47,773 nt of DNA from JBGTLW01 sp964614575 (GTDB lineage: Bacteria > Planctomycetota > Phycisphaerae > Phycisphaerales > Phycisphaeraceae). A program made the position numbers and the translations under genes. Below are positions 1-7,360 of the stretch, one piece after another. Every line of letters starts with the position of its first letter. Within the stretch, counting starts at the first letter, position 1. The notes below the pieces were generated by a model. That model was not told where the DNA came from, did no database searches, and saw only the letters and a program-made list of their open reading frames with translations. The stretch lies in contig CAZTLX010000008.1 in NCBI GenBank assembly GCA_964614575.1, forward strand, positions 1 to 47,773, in the 5' to 3' direction.

Positions 1-2
1 CC

Positions 3-602
3 GTGACCGACTACGGGCAACTGCGGGAGGCGGTAATCACGTTCGCGTCGCAGACCGGCGTGAAGCTGCGGCGGCAGGACCTGGCCGCCCGGGCGATCAG
101 CGTCTTCATCCAGACCGACCGGCATGCGCCCCCGGAAGTGGTGCAGTACGGGAACTCGGCGGGGCTGCGGTTCACGGTAGCGACGTTCGACACACGTGAC
201 CTGGCCGCGGCAGCGGTCAACTGCCTGCGACACATCTACCGGCCGCAGCACGCCTACAAGAAGGCGGGGGTGCTGCTAATGGACCTGCAGAAGCGTGAGC
301 GGGTGCAGCGTGGGTTGTTCGAACATCGTGATCGGAAGCAGGCCCACCGGCTGATGTCGGTCATGGACAAGATCAACCACGACCACGGCGCCGGCATGCT
401 GCGGCTGGCAGGGTCGTCACCGTTCCAGCTGCGGCCGTGCCGGACCTGGCACCTGCGCAGCGATCACCGCTCGCCGCGGTACACGACAAGGTGGGAGGAG
501 TTGCCGGTAGCGTCAGCGTGCGATGTGAATATCGCTTCTGTCCGACGGCACGTGGATTATATAAATAAACACTTGACCGTTGATAGAGCAAGCTTGGTCT
601 AA
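3..602 (+). CDS. umuC: UmuC-type Y-family DNA polymerase, C-terminal part (5' end outside window)
   Basis: This is the little-finger and C-terminal part of a UmuC (DNA polymerase V catalytic subunit) protein, an error-prone translesion polymerase. The frame is open from the window edge, so the catalytic palm lies outside. Recognisable blocks include FIQTDRHAPPEV, YRPQHAYKKAGVLL and the family's terminal SPRYTTRW at about residues 156-163. UmuC proteins normally stop within a few residues of that block, but here the frame runs on for about 30 residues with no family resemblance to TAA at 600-602. The native 3' end therefore seems replaced near position 510-520. A second, diverged copy of the same stretch lies at 14607-15110 in the same orientation. 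The upstream umuD partner, if any, is not visible. Identity is confident; function is uncertain because of the altered tail. Confidence 0.85.
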   Translation: MTDYGQLREAVITFASQTGVKLRRQDLAARAISVFIQTDRHAPPEVVQYGNSAGLRFTVATFDTRDLAAAAVNCLRHIYRPQHAYKKAGVLLMDLQKRERVQRGLFEHRDRKQAHRLMSVMDKINHDHGAGMLRLAGSSPFQLRPCRTWHLRSDHRSPRYTTRWEELPVASACDVNIASVRRHVDYINKHLTVDRASLV

Positions 603-736
603 ACGACTCGGAGTGCCAATATGTCGGCGGCAACTCCTGGCCATTTCCACAAGATAATTTCACCTGTGCAGCCCGCTTTGAATCCCGACCCAAGCGAGTG
701 TTGTGCGTTGGCTGCACGCTACAGGAAGTCCCGTTG

Positions 737-1687
737 CTAGATGAGGTCGATGCCATGCTTTTTCAGATTGCGTATGAGGCGTCGCCGCATCAGCTTGGCG
801 GCACCCGGATTCACCTGGCCCAGGTAAGCCAACTGGCCCTCCACTGATTGGACCTCTTGCAGCGTCGGTTTGCGGACGCGCATCCACACGATTTTGTGGC
901 GGAGCGTGGAATGTAGCTCTCGGGATGCGTCCAGCCGATCGTTGACACGCAACCCGGTAACTTCCTGGTCTTTCTCTCGGCCGAGAATCTGCTGCTTATC
1001 CGGATGAACCGAGAATCCCTCCGATTCAATGATCTTGCGAATCAGAGTAACCAGCCCAGCCATGTGCGATGGGCCGGAGATGGTCGTGTCATCGACGTAC
1101 TGAGTCATCGCCCCACCGTGTTTCAGGGCCAAATGCCGAAGGCGGCGAACGATGCGGTTGAGCACCAGGGCCGCAACCATCGAACTGTGTGGCGAGCCCT
1201 GCGGAAGCTGATTGTGCGGCGTGCAGATCGCCGCGAGAATACGTGCGATATCCGGAGAGCATCCTGCTTGCCGGATAAACGCGGCTTCGACCTGCTTGCG
1301 TGAGCACGAAGGGAAGAAATCCTTGATGTCTTCCTTGATCACGATTTGGCGTCGGACATGAGGGCGTGCGTTGGTGAGGGGCGACCGGCTGCGGCGCCCG
1401 CCGTGCATGGCCGGGTCGAGCCGCATCCGCTGCAGCAGGTCATTCAACCGGGTAAGCGCGGATTTCAGGCGTGGCGATCGCGGGCAGCAAATCGGCCGCG
1501 GCTTCTTGCCCGTGTTCAGGGTCCGCTTGTAGTAGTGCTGCTCAGGCGTGCTCGCCCACTTCCGCAGCTCCGGGATCGAGCACCCCATGTGTTTGGCCAG
1601 ATGCTCAATTCGGTGGATGTTGAGCTTGCTGAGCTGCCGTGGCGATTTACGGCGTTGCTTGTTTTTCTGCAGCGCTGAGGACGGCAT
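737..1687 (-). CDS. Retron-type reverse transcriptase
   Basis: A 316-residue reverse transcriptase of the retron group, which would copy part of a cognate ncRNA into msDNA. Visible motifs are the retron-typical NARPH (106-110, NAxxH pattern), DIKDFFPS (120-127, first catalytic Asp), LPQGSPHSS (161-169), the catalytic YVDD (197-200) and VTGL (243-246, the VTG motif of region Y). NAxxH and VTG separate retron RTs from group II intron and DGR enzymes. There is no maturase or endonuclease domain and the length is usual for retrons. The start overlaps the end of the upstream XRE gene by 41 bases, indicating translational coupling. An RT paired with a small XRE protein resembles the retron type usually listed as type VI; that subtype call is inference from gene content. 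The active-site residues all look intact. Confidence 0.9.
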   Translation of the reverse strand: MPSSALQKNKQRRKSPRQLSKLNIHRIEHLAKHMGCSIPELRKWASTPEQHYYKRTLNTGKKPRPICCPRSPRLKSALTRLNDLLQRMRLDPAMHGGRRSRSPLTNARPHVRRQIVIKEDIKDFFPSCSRKQVEAAFIRQAGCSPDIARILAAICTPHNQLPQGSPHSSMVAALVLNRIVRRLRHLALKHGGAMTQYVDDTTISGPSHMAGLVTLIRKIIESEGFSVHPDKQQILGREKDQEVTGLRVNDRLDASRELHSTLRHKIVWMRVRKPTLQEVQSVEGQLAYLGQVNPGAAKLMRRRLIRNLKKHGIDLI

Positions 1688-1937
1688 CGAGGATCCTCCG
1701 AAAGCTCTGGGTCATCTTGCTATCGCCGTTGCTCTCACCCAGTAGGAAAATGGCAACGGGCACGTCGAAGTAAGCGGAAGCGGCGCGGAGCAACTCCATT
1801 CCCGGTTCGCGGCCGTTTTCGATCTCAGACAGGTACTGCCTGCTGCAATCCAAATCCTTGGCGAGCTGGGATTGAGAGAGGCCGTAAGCTCGTCGAAGCC
1901 GAGCGATGATGTCGCCGCTGTTCAGGATGTCTTTCAT
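1647..1937 (-). CDS. XRE/Cro-family HTH regulator coupled to the retron RT
   Basis: A 96-residue protein with an N-terminal Cro/C1-type helix-turn-helix, roughly residues 8-62 (IIARLRRAYGLSQSQLAKDL then SRQYLSEIENGREPG). It should bind DNA as a dimer. It lies directly upstream of the retron reverse transcriptase, whose start codon falls inside its last 14 codons. In retrons with this content the HTH protein is regarded as the accessory or effector partner, and it could also regulate the unit. An imperfect dyad at 2370-2392 upstream of the unit is a possible operator. No strong Shine-Dalgarno is seen before this ATG, which fits translation coupled to the overlapping upstream ORF. Confidence 0.8.
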   Translation of the reverse strand: MKDILNSGDIIARLRRAYGLSQSQLAKDLDCSRQYLSEIENGREPGMELLRAASAYFDVPVAIFLLGESNGDSKMTQSFRRILDAVLSAAEKQATP

Positions 1938-2232
1938 CGCGGGCTAGCCAGTAAAAATAGAAAATCATGTTGATGAGGTTGTCGAGCAACTGCGTGATTG
2001 CAGTCGCGAAGCGGATGGCCTTCGCAACGGTTTCTGGGTCCGGCTGGGCCGTTTCCATTTCCGTTTTGAGGGACCGTACCATATGCATTGCTTCGCGAAT
2101 CTCATCCGATCCGGGTTGGTCGTGACCGCCGATTTTGTGTTCCACCAGCACGAGCTTGTCGAGCAAGCGGTCCAACCGATCAACGGCGTCACCAACCTTC
2201 GGACCGAACCTACCTGGGGGGATTTTCTGCAT
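1825..2232 (-). CDS. Small hypothetical protein, first gene of the retron unit
   Basis: A 135-residue reading frame of unknown function. It is supported by an excellent ribosome site: AAAGGAG ends 6 bases before the ATG at 2232. The first 90 residues look like a helical protein (alternating charged and leucine-rich stretches, for example DRLDRLLDKLVLVEHKI) followed by a short hydrophobic aromatic run (NLINMIFYFYW). The last 45 residues are arginine-rich and lie over the start of the XRE gene (112 bases of overlap), so the functional part is probably the first 90-95 residues. It could be a leader ORF that couples translation into the XRE and RT genes, or a third component of the system. A 16-bp hairpin lies just upstream at 2259-2297. 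Confidence 0.5.
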   Translation of the reverse strand: MQKIPPGRFGPKVGDAVDRLDRLLDKLVLVEHKIGGHDQPGSDEIREAMHMVRSLKTEMETAQPDPETVAKAIRFATAITQLLDNLINMIFYFYWLARDERHPEQRRHHRSASTSLRPLSIPARQGFGLQQAVPV

Positions 2233-2258
2233 GGATTTCTCCTTTCGCAGAAGAGTGA

Positions 2259-2297
2259 TCGCCCCACCGTCGCCCGAACACCGGGCGACGTGGGCGA
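2259..2297 (-). ncRNA. Strong hairpin upstream of retron genes, candidate part of msr-msd
   Basis: A long stem of 16 base pairs with two single-base bulges and a 5-base loop. The inner arms CGTCGCCCG and CGGGCGACG pair perfectly, and the outer arms TCGCC(C)AC/GTGGGGCGA extend the stem. It sits 27 bases before the first ATG of the retron unit on the same strand. Retron ncRNAs (msr-msd) are usually upstream of the RT genes and contain a long msd hairpin, so this is the best structural candidate. I did not find convincing a1/a2 flanking repeats. There is no U-run, so a terminator is less likely; a leader hairpin controlling translation is the main alternative. Confidence 0.35.
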
Positions 2298-2802
2298 GGA
2301 GTACGTTTCACAAGGGGAATCGAGCGGGTATGGCGTCCCGCCAACATGATTCTAAGTGACCACATCCACATAGTGAGTAATTATTTCACCATAGGTAAAT
2401 GGTCGTCACGCCGATCGTCGCTGACCATGTTGATGGGGCCGGGTCCCGGGTCGCTTTGAGCACATCGCTCAACTCGCCGGTCACCGGGCCACCCATGGGT
2501 AGTGCCGTGGCGGACGCCCGCGTTCGCGGGAGAGCGTCTTAAACAGATGCCGCTCCAAGAAGGTGAAACGGACTAGCGTCCTCGCCTTCGGTCCGACTAC
2601 TGGGATGTCAAAGAACTTGATGCACTATAGCCACCGCCCTTATCGATGTCAACTCCAAGGCGACACTTTTCATCCGGCTGCTCGGGCACGCCTCGTCACG
2701 GACGAACCATAGTGCCCGAGTTGCTGGGCTTGCCCATCGGCGAACTTTACTGGCTGAACGGCACGGATTTAACGCTGCAGCACGCGAAACACCAAATGCG
2801 CG
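2298..2802. other. Gene-poor, hairpin-rich gap between PtuAB-like genes and retron
   Basis: About 500 bases without a supported gene. On the minus strand it would be the leader of the retron unit. It contains an imperfect dyad at 2370-2392 (ATAGTGA and TCACCAT arms), a CCGGGTCCCGG palindrome near 2440, a TTGAGC-ACATC-GCTCAA hairpin near 2457-2473, a 10-base palindrome ACCCATGGGT near 2490, and a CCCGC-GTTC-GCGGG hairpin at 2517-2530. The density of short stems suits a structured RNA such as a retron msr-msd, but boundaries cannot be set by eye. A TAGAAT hexamer (minus strand, near 2347-2353) could be a -10 element without a good -35. Confidence 0.35.
2370..2392 (-). promoter_or_regulatory. 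Imperfect dyad upstream of the retron unit, possible operator
   Basis: Arms ATAGTGA and TTCACCAT are separated by 8-9 A/T-rich bases, with one mismatch. The site lies in an AT-rich patch upstream of the XRE/RT unit. An XRE protein encoded 140 bases downstream is the obvious candidate binder. No binding evidence exists and dyads this short also occur by chance. Confidence 0.2.
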
Positions 2803-3177
2803 CTAAAGTTGAGGCCGCCTGTATCCATGCTTACGACGACGCGAGCAGCCCATCGAGAGTCGTGGCCACTCTGTATTGCGCTGCAGGTTCGTGCTGCCCC
2901 CTGATCGCATCGAAGTGTCTTCGTCCGCAGTCGATTTTCTGCTGCTCGCGCCCAGCAGAAGCACGAGCATCACACCGATGCTTCCCGCTGTGAATGCCGG
3001 CACCGCATGGTCCGCGGCGAGGTCGAGAGTCAGCAACCAGATGAACCCGCCGACTGCTGGGACAAGAATCGTCAGGTAGTAGTGGATTTCCTGCTCCCGG
3101 TGGCGCAGCGCCTCCAAGAACGCCTAATGCATGTTCTGGACCGCCTGCTTGCCTTCCGCTGTGAATTCGTCCGGCAT
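2803..3177 (-). pseudogene. Small two-helix membrane protein gene with an in-frame stop
   Basis: The frame begins at ATG 3177 with a GGGAG ribosome site and reads MPDEFTAEGKQAVQNMH, then meets TAG (3126-3124). It resumes in the same frame with AFLEALRHREQEIHYYL and two hydrophobic segments (ILVPAVGGFIWLLTLDLAA and SIGVMLVLLLGAS), ending at 2803. The intact protein would be about 124 residues with two membrane helices after a soluble amphipathic start. It begins 22 bases after the HNH gene stops and would be the last gene of the type I/PtuAB-like operon, where a small membrane protein could act as a death effector or tether. A single nonsense change is the simplest reading; restart at TTG 3117 would give a shorter product. 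Function is unknown. Confidence 0.45.
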
Positions 3178-3198
3178 GGTCTGGTCTCCCTGCCGCAG

Positions 3199-4047
3199 TC
3201 ACGCGGCCGCAAGGATCACTTCGACTACCGGGTGCTTCCCGCGTAGCCCCATCAACATGGCTCGTGCGGTCGCTGTGTACGGCGCAGTTGCCGCGAGCTT
3301 TCCCTTGATGTCGCTAATAGCATCCGCAAACGCGCCTCGGGCAGTGCCATCACCATCCGAGTACTTCTTGAAGTACCGATCTGCTTCTTCCACCCGTCGG
3401 CGAATCTCAGAGCACAGAGCTTTTCTCTGGTCCACAACGCCGGGATGGTTGAGGTGGAAGAACCGTATCGAAGACTCAGCTCGCTTAAAGGGATAACCAT
3501 TCGAACCGTTGCAGATCGGATTTGGAGATGCTTGCCCATTTTCATCGAACCAGAGAAGGCCGGGGTCGGCAGGTGCAGCAGGATCGAGGAGCATCGGCTC
3601 TTCATCGTCGATATTGTCAGCCGGTCCACGCGCTCGTCTTGCTTCGTCGCGCAGTGGGAAGTGATCGGCCTTACCGCCGCCTTGCCCTGTGGTCTGATCC
3701 ACGCGCCGGCAGTTGCAGAACGTGCAGCAGAAGCGGTAATTCTCCCACTTGAAGGCAAGCCACCAGTAACCTTCGTGGTCCAGGCACTCGGCGACGGCGT
3801 TCTTCGGCCGAAAGTGGTCCACCGCGTTGTCGGACCGGATGTCGATGGACTCGCAGTACCAGCACTTGTCATGTGAGGCGTGCTTCAAGGTGTCCTTCAG
3901 GTCCTGCCATACCCTGCTGTGCTTGTTGACCTTGGCCGATCTCGCTTGCGGCTGCACGTCGGCAACATCGTTCTCGGCCTGCTGCGCTTGCTGGATCCAG
4001 CCGTCCGGAAGTTTTGCACTGACAAGTTGCGGGTCGATATACCTCAC
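3199..4047 (-). CDS. ptuB: HNH endonuclease, PtuB-like (Septu/retron-effector family)
   Basis: A 282-residue HNH nuclease. The zinc-binding pair CWYC (62-65), the catalytic block DHFRPK (77-82) and a second CTFC (108-111) followed by Asn112 form the beta-beta-alpha-metal layout of the TIGR02646/PtuB family, which includes the HNH effector of retron Ec78 and of Septu defence. It would cut nucleic acid when released or activated by its ATPase partner. Its ATG overlaps the stop of the ATPase gene by 4 bases (ATGA, 4044-4047), so the pair is translationally coupled, as ptuA-ptuB usually are. It is longer than typical PtuB proteins; the C-terminal half (about 170-282) holds no motif I recognise. 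Base composition is lower in GC than the hsd genes. The gene symbol is by family and operon resemblance only. Confidence 0.8.
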   Translation of the reverse strand: MRYIDPQLVSAKLPDGWIQQAQQAENDVADVQPQARSAKVNKHSRVWQDLKDTLKHASHDKCWYCESIDIRSDNAVDHFRPKNAVAECLDHEGYWWLAFKWENYRFCCTFCNCRRVDQTTGQGGGKADHFPLRDEARRARGPADNIDDEEPMLLDPAAPADPGLLWFDENGQASPNPICNGSNGYPFKRAESSIRFFHLNHPGVVDQRKALCSEIRRRVEEADRYFKKYSDGDGTARGAFADAISDIKGKLAATAPYTATARAMLMGLRGKHPVVEVILAAA

Positions 4048-5600
4048 TCGCCTTGCCCCCCGCTCGCCGACAGGCTCTCCAGCACCTCCTTCGCCAGTTT
4101 CTTCTGCCGCTCCTGCTGCTCCTTCGTCAGTACCGGAACCTGAAGCCCCGCGGCTCGCTCCCGCTCGGCCATCGCCTCGGCGAACCGCTTATACATGGGA
4201 TCGCGGACGGTGATCGTGAAATCGAGGCCGCCAAGTCGTTCGTCCAGTTCGCGCAGCCTCGTCCGCTCTTCGTCTGTCAGCGTCGCCTTCGCCGCCAGCG
4301 CCCGCTTCTCATCAAGCAAGCTGAGCGTCTCCAAGTCAAGTTCTGACCGCAGGCCGTAAACGTCGCTGGTCAGCAGGCCAGCTACGCCCATGCCCTTCGG
4401 GTCATCGCTCGGGCACCGCGCGGCGATGCGCCCCGTCTGGTCGTCGCGTTGCATGATCTGCACCTCTGACCGGGTGAGGCCGGCAATCACAAGCGGATCA
4501 TGCGTCGCCATGATGATGTGGCTGTTCTCCTGGGTCCCGGCGATCTGCCGGAGGAACTCCAGATACCGCAGGCTCCACGCCGGATTCAGGTGCGTGTCCG
4601 GCTCATCCAACAGAAAGAGCGATTCGTCCTCCTTCGTGAACCGCAGCAGGCCCAGCACCATCAGAAGCTGCTGTTCGCCCTCGCTCAATTCGCGGAAGGT
4701 CAGCGAACCGTCCACGTTGCGGGCCTTCACGCGAATGCGTACCTCGCTGATAAGCTCCGAGATGTACGTGCTCTCCAGGGCCTTGAAAAGCTCCTGCTGC
4801 GTGCCGTAGTGCTCGGCCAGGCCACGCAAGGCGTCCACGTCCTTGAGATACAGGTACAGATGCTCCCGCGAAGTCGTCTTGCGGAAGCCGGCGCTCACCC
4901 GCTGCTCCAGACGCAACGGAGCCAACGCCAGCCCGTAGAGCCGGTCGAGGAACTGGCTCACCGTGCCGCGTGCCCTCCAGAACCGCTCATCGCCCTCGCG
5001 GCTCTTCCAGGGCGGCTCGTTCATCACGAAGAGAACCGAATCCAGTCCTTCGATTCCCAGATGATCCCGGAGGAACTGCTTCGTCTCGTTCTCCTGCTTC
5101 AGGAAGAACGCCAGCAGGACGAACTGGCTGTGAATCGGCCGCGCGTAGAACAGCGGGCGCAGCGGCTGATTCTTGCCGTCCAAGAGGTCCCGGTAGAAGC
5201 GTTCCTGGTGCTTCTCGAAGTGCTCCTCCATCCGGTTGCTCGGGCCGGAGTAGTAGCCGAAGACATAGTTCGGCAGACACCGCTGGCCGTCCACCTGCGC
5301 CAGTTGCTTGTAGGGAACCGCCACGCCGTCTACCCAGGCGTGGACGTTCTTGGGATCGTCCGGCATGAACGCCACGACCTTGACCTTTCGCTCGCGGCAG
5401 ACGTATTCGAGCCAGTACGAAAACTGAGGGGGCTCCCCCAGGTCCATATCGCGGAAGATGATCGTCAGCGCCTCCAGCAGGTTCGACTTGCCCGTACCGT
5501 TGCGGCCGACGAGCACCGTCGTGGGCGACTGCTCATCGAAGTCGATGGCGAAGTCCCGCAGGTTCTTGAAGCTGCCGATAGTGAGCTTGTCGAGTCTCAT
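4044..5600 (-). CDS. ptuA: SMC/ABC-type AAA ATPase, PtuA-like, partner of the HNH nuclease
   Basis: A 518-residue ABC-type ATPase of the SMC/RecF-like defence group. It shows Walker A GRNGTGKS (32-39), the ABC signature LSEGEQ (305-310), Walker B SLFLLDEPD (327-335) and the H-loop in MATHD (364-368). A conserved block YYSGPSNRMEEHF near 117 is typical of ATPases called restriction-system-associated AAA proteins. Together with the HNH gene it makes a PtuAB (Septu)-like pair, in which the ATPase complex holds and controls the nuclease. The residues after about 420 are charged and helical. Its ATG overlaps the hsdS stop by 4 bases (5597-5600), placing it inside the type I restriction operon, so it could also respond to type I system status. 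The enzyme class is confident; the Septu label is an inference from the pair. Confidence 0.85.
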   Translation of the reverse strand: MRLDKLTIGSFKNLRDFAIDFDEQSPTTVLVGRNGTGKSNLLEALTIIFRDMDLGEPPQFSYWLEYVCRERKVKVVAFMPDDPKNVHAWVDGVAVPYKQLAQVDGQRCLPNYVFGYYSGPSNRMEEHFEKHQERFYRDLLDGKNQPLRPLFYARPIHSQFVLLAFFLKQENETKQFLRDHLGIEGLDSVLFVMNEPPWKSREGDERFWRARGTVSQFLDRLYGLALAPLRLEQRVSAGFRKTTSREHLYLYLKDVDALRGLAEHYGTQQELFKALESTYISELISEVRIRVKARNVDGSLTFRELSEGEQQLLMVLGLLRFTKEDESLFLLDEPDTHLNPAWSLRYLEFLRQIAGTQENSHIIMATHDPLVIAGLTRSEVQIMQRDDQTGRIAARCPSDDPKGMGVAGLLTSDVYGLRSELDLETLSLLDEKRALAAKATLTDEERTRLRELDERLGGLDFTITVRDPMYKRFAEAMAERERAAGLQVPVLTKEQQERQKKLAKEVLESLSASGGQGE

Positions 5601-7360
5601 GTCGCTAGGGCCTCAAGAGTCACGTCCTTCTGGTTCGGTCGGTTCTCGCGGACCTTCCCATCCTGGATCAGCTTCCTCAACTGCTCGTAGAAACTATCCA
5701 CGGAGCCCTCGTCGAAGCCGGCCAGATCGAACAGCCGTTCCGGCGTCAGCGGCTTGCCTTGCTCGCGAAGGACTTCATCGAGCGGCCTGTGTCTTGTGGC
5801 CGCCAGGCGGCCCGTGCTGCGCTTTGCCATCTTATTGCCTCCGCGCCCGCGCCTCCGGGGGGCGGGCTTGTGCTGCTTGCGTGCTTCGGCGATCCGCTCC
5901 AGCAGAACGGACGCCGGCTCGTAGTCGCGGCCTTCCTTGGCTGCGAGGTCGGCTTCGGTGGGGACCAGTTCGCCGCGGAAGGCGCGGGCGAGGATGGCCT
6001 GGGGCAGCCGCTCGGCCCGGACCGTCGCCGCCCGCACGTGGGCTTCGATCCCGTCGGCCAGGGCGAACAGGGCTTCGACGCGACGGACGATCTCACGTTG
6101 CTCGTCGAGAGGGGGCAGCGGGACCGCGACCTCCCCAAGAATGCCGATGTTGATGTTCTTCTGTGCTGTAGCCGGCGCGAACTGCGAGAGGTCTTCTCTC
6201 GCCGTTCTGATGAAAAACTCGGCGAACTCCGCAACGCAAAGCTCGCCGTCGGTAATCAAGCCCACCACGCTATCGGGGAAGCACGCGGGATAGGTCAGTA
6301 TCGCCGAATCGGCGATGTTCGCGGCGATGGTGATGCAGATCGTGCCGGCAGGCCACAGCCGACTCTGAGCCAGCCCCGCTTCGCTGTAGGTTTGCTTGTG
6401 ACTCGTGATTCTCCCGCCAGATTGTGCGATGTCGCCCGTCTGGATGAACGGGTACTTCCCATCGTAGAGGTGCGGGGCATTGCGTGGCCTGTTCCTCGAC
6501 CGCCCCCGGTTCATGTATCCGAGGTCGGGCAGGTAGACCCAAGCCCACGTCTCCGGGATGCTTGGCAAGTCCTCATGTTGAGGCTGCCGTGGTGCTGCCA
6601 CTCGCCATCGTTTCACTGGGAACTCGATGCCGAGTTCCGCCTTCGTGGGTCGAGCCTCGCGCAGCCGGGCCAGTAGCTGGGCGGCCGGCTCCAGATTCTT
6701 GTCTTCGCGCCACTCGGCGGTGAGTTGGCCGGAGCAGGCGGCGGCGAGGACGGATTGGCGGAAGCGTTTGAGGATGGCCGGCATCCGGGCCAGCCGCGCC
6801 CGGGCCGCATTCACCCGCTCCAACAACGCCTCCACCTTCGCCACAATCCGCTTCTGCTCGGACAGAGGGGCAAGGGGGAACTCAAAGCCACGCACATCGG
6901 ACGGCCGTACTGCTGGGTACAGTGCCCCTTGGACCAAGGCCGTCATGGATTCGACGAAAGCTTTGTCACGAACAACCATGAAGAGCCAGCCGGGGAAAGT
7001 CTGGATGGGGCGCAGAACATCGAACCCCGTTGAAGCGATTGTTCCATCAAGTTCGGGTCCGACAAGAGCAACGGCGTTAAGGTTCGGCCGCGTCATCGAA
7101 ACCAGCACATCACCTGAACGGACTAGTTGCTTTGCACGGCTTGGGGCCTCCTGTGTGGGGACTACGCGAGGGGCGGTGATGCATTTGCTTTCGTTGTCCA
7201 CACTCGCGATGTCGATATAGGTGAACGCTCGACTTTCGCCCGGACCGGACTGCTCCACCTTCGAGACAGTAACGTCGCCGATGGTGGCGAGCGCCCACCC
7301 TTCGGGCAGGTCAGTATCAGCGGGCGGAGTCGACGGTTGGGTGGGCTTGGTCTTGCTCAT
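5597..7360 (-). CDS. hsdS: Type I restriction-modification specificity subunit HsdS
   Basis: A 587-residue HsdS that sets the DNA recognition sequence of the type I complex. Two target-recognition domains are visible: the first begins DLPEGWALATIGDV and ends at the conserved helix LAPLSEQKRIVAKVEALLER; the second begins SIPETWAWVYLPDLG and ends at LPPLDEQREIVRRVEALF. Each half is followed by a long amphipathic helix and the C(S/R)GxL-type block (CSGQLTAEW, FRGELVPTE). The start at 7360 overlaps the previous stop as ATGA; a longer frame from 7471 has no support. Unusually, after the second conserved region there is a basic linker (PRRRGRGG) and an extra 77 residues (from MAKRSTGRL) resembling a small winged-helix domain, which may be a fused partner gene. 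The next gene overlaps by 4 bases. Confidence 0.93.
   Translation of the reverse strand: MSKTKPTQPSTPPADTDLPEGWALATIGDVTVSKVEQSGPGESRAFTYIDIASVDNESKCITAPRVVPTQEAPSRAKQLVRSGDVLVSMTRPNLNAVALVGPELDGTIASTGFDVLRPIQTFPGWLFMVVRDKAFVESMTALVQGALYPAVRPSDVRGFEFPLAPLSEQKRIVAKVEALLERVNAARARLARMPAILKRFRQSVLAAACSGQLTAEWREDKNLEPAAQLLARLREARPTKAELGIEFPVKRWRVAAPRQPQHEDLPSIPETWAWVYLPDLGYMNRGRSRNRPRNAPHLYDGKYPFIQTGDIAQSGGRITSHKQTYSEAGLAQSRLWPAGTICITIAANIADSAILTYPACFPDSVVGLITDGELCVAEFAEFFIRTAREDLSQFAPATAQKNINIGILGEVAVPLPPLDEQREIVRRVEALFALADGIEAHVRAATVRAERLPQAILARAFRGELVPTEADLAAKEGRDYEPASVLLERIAEARKQHKPAPRRRGRGGNKMAKRSTGRLAATRHRPLDEVLREQGKPLTPERLFDLAGFDEGSVDSFYEQLRKLIQDGKVRENRPNQKDVTLEALAT

Noticed and set aside
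2646..2993. 115-codon plus-strand frame
   Set aside because: No ribosome site; its second half is antisense to the two-helix membrane frame.
4500..5690. 396-codon plus-strand open frame opposite the ATPase gene
   Set aside because: Antisense to a gene with complete Walker A, signature and Walker B motifs.
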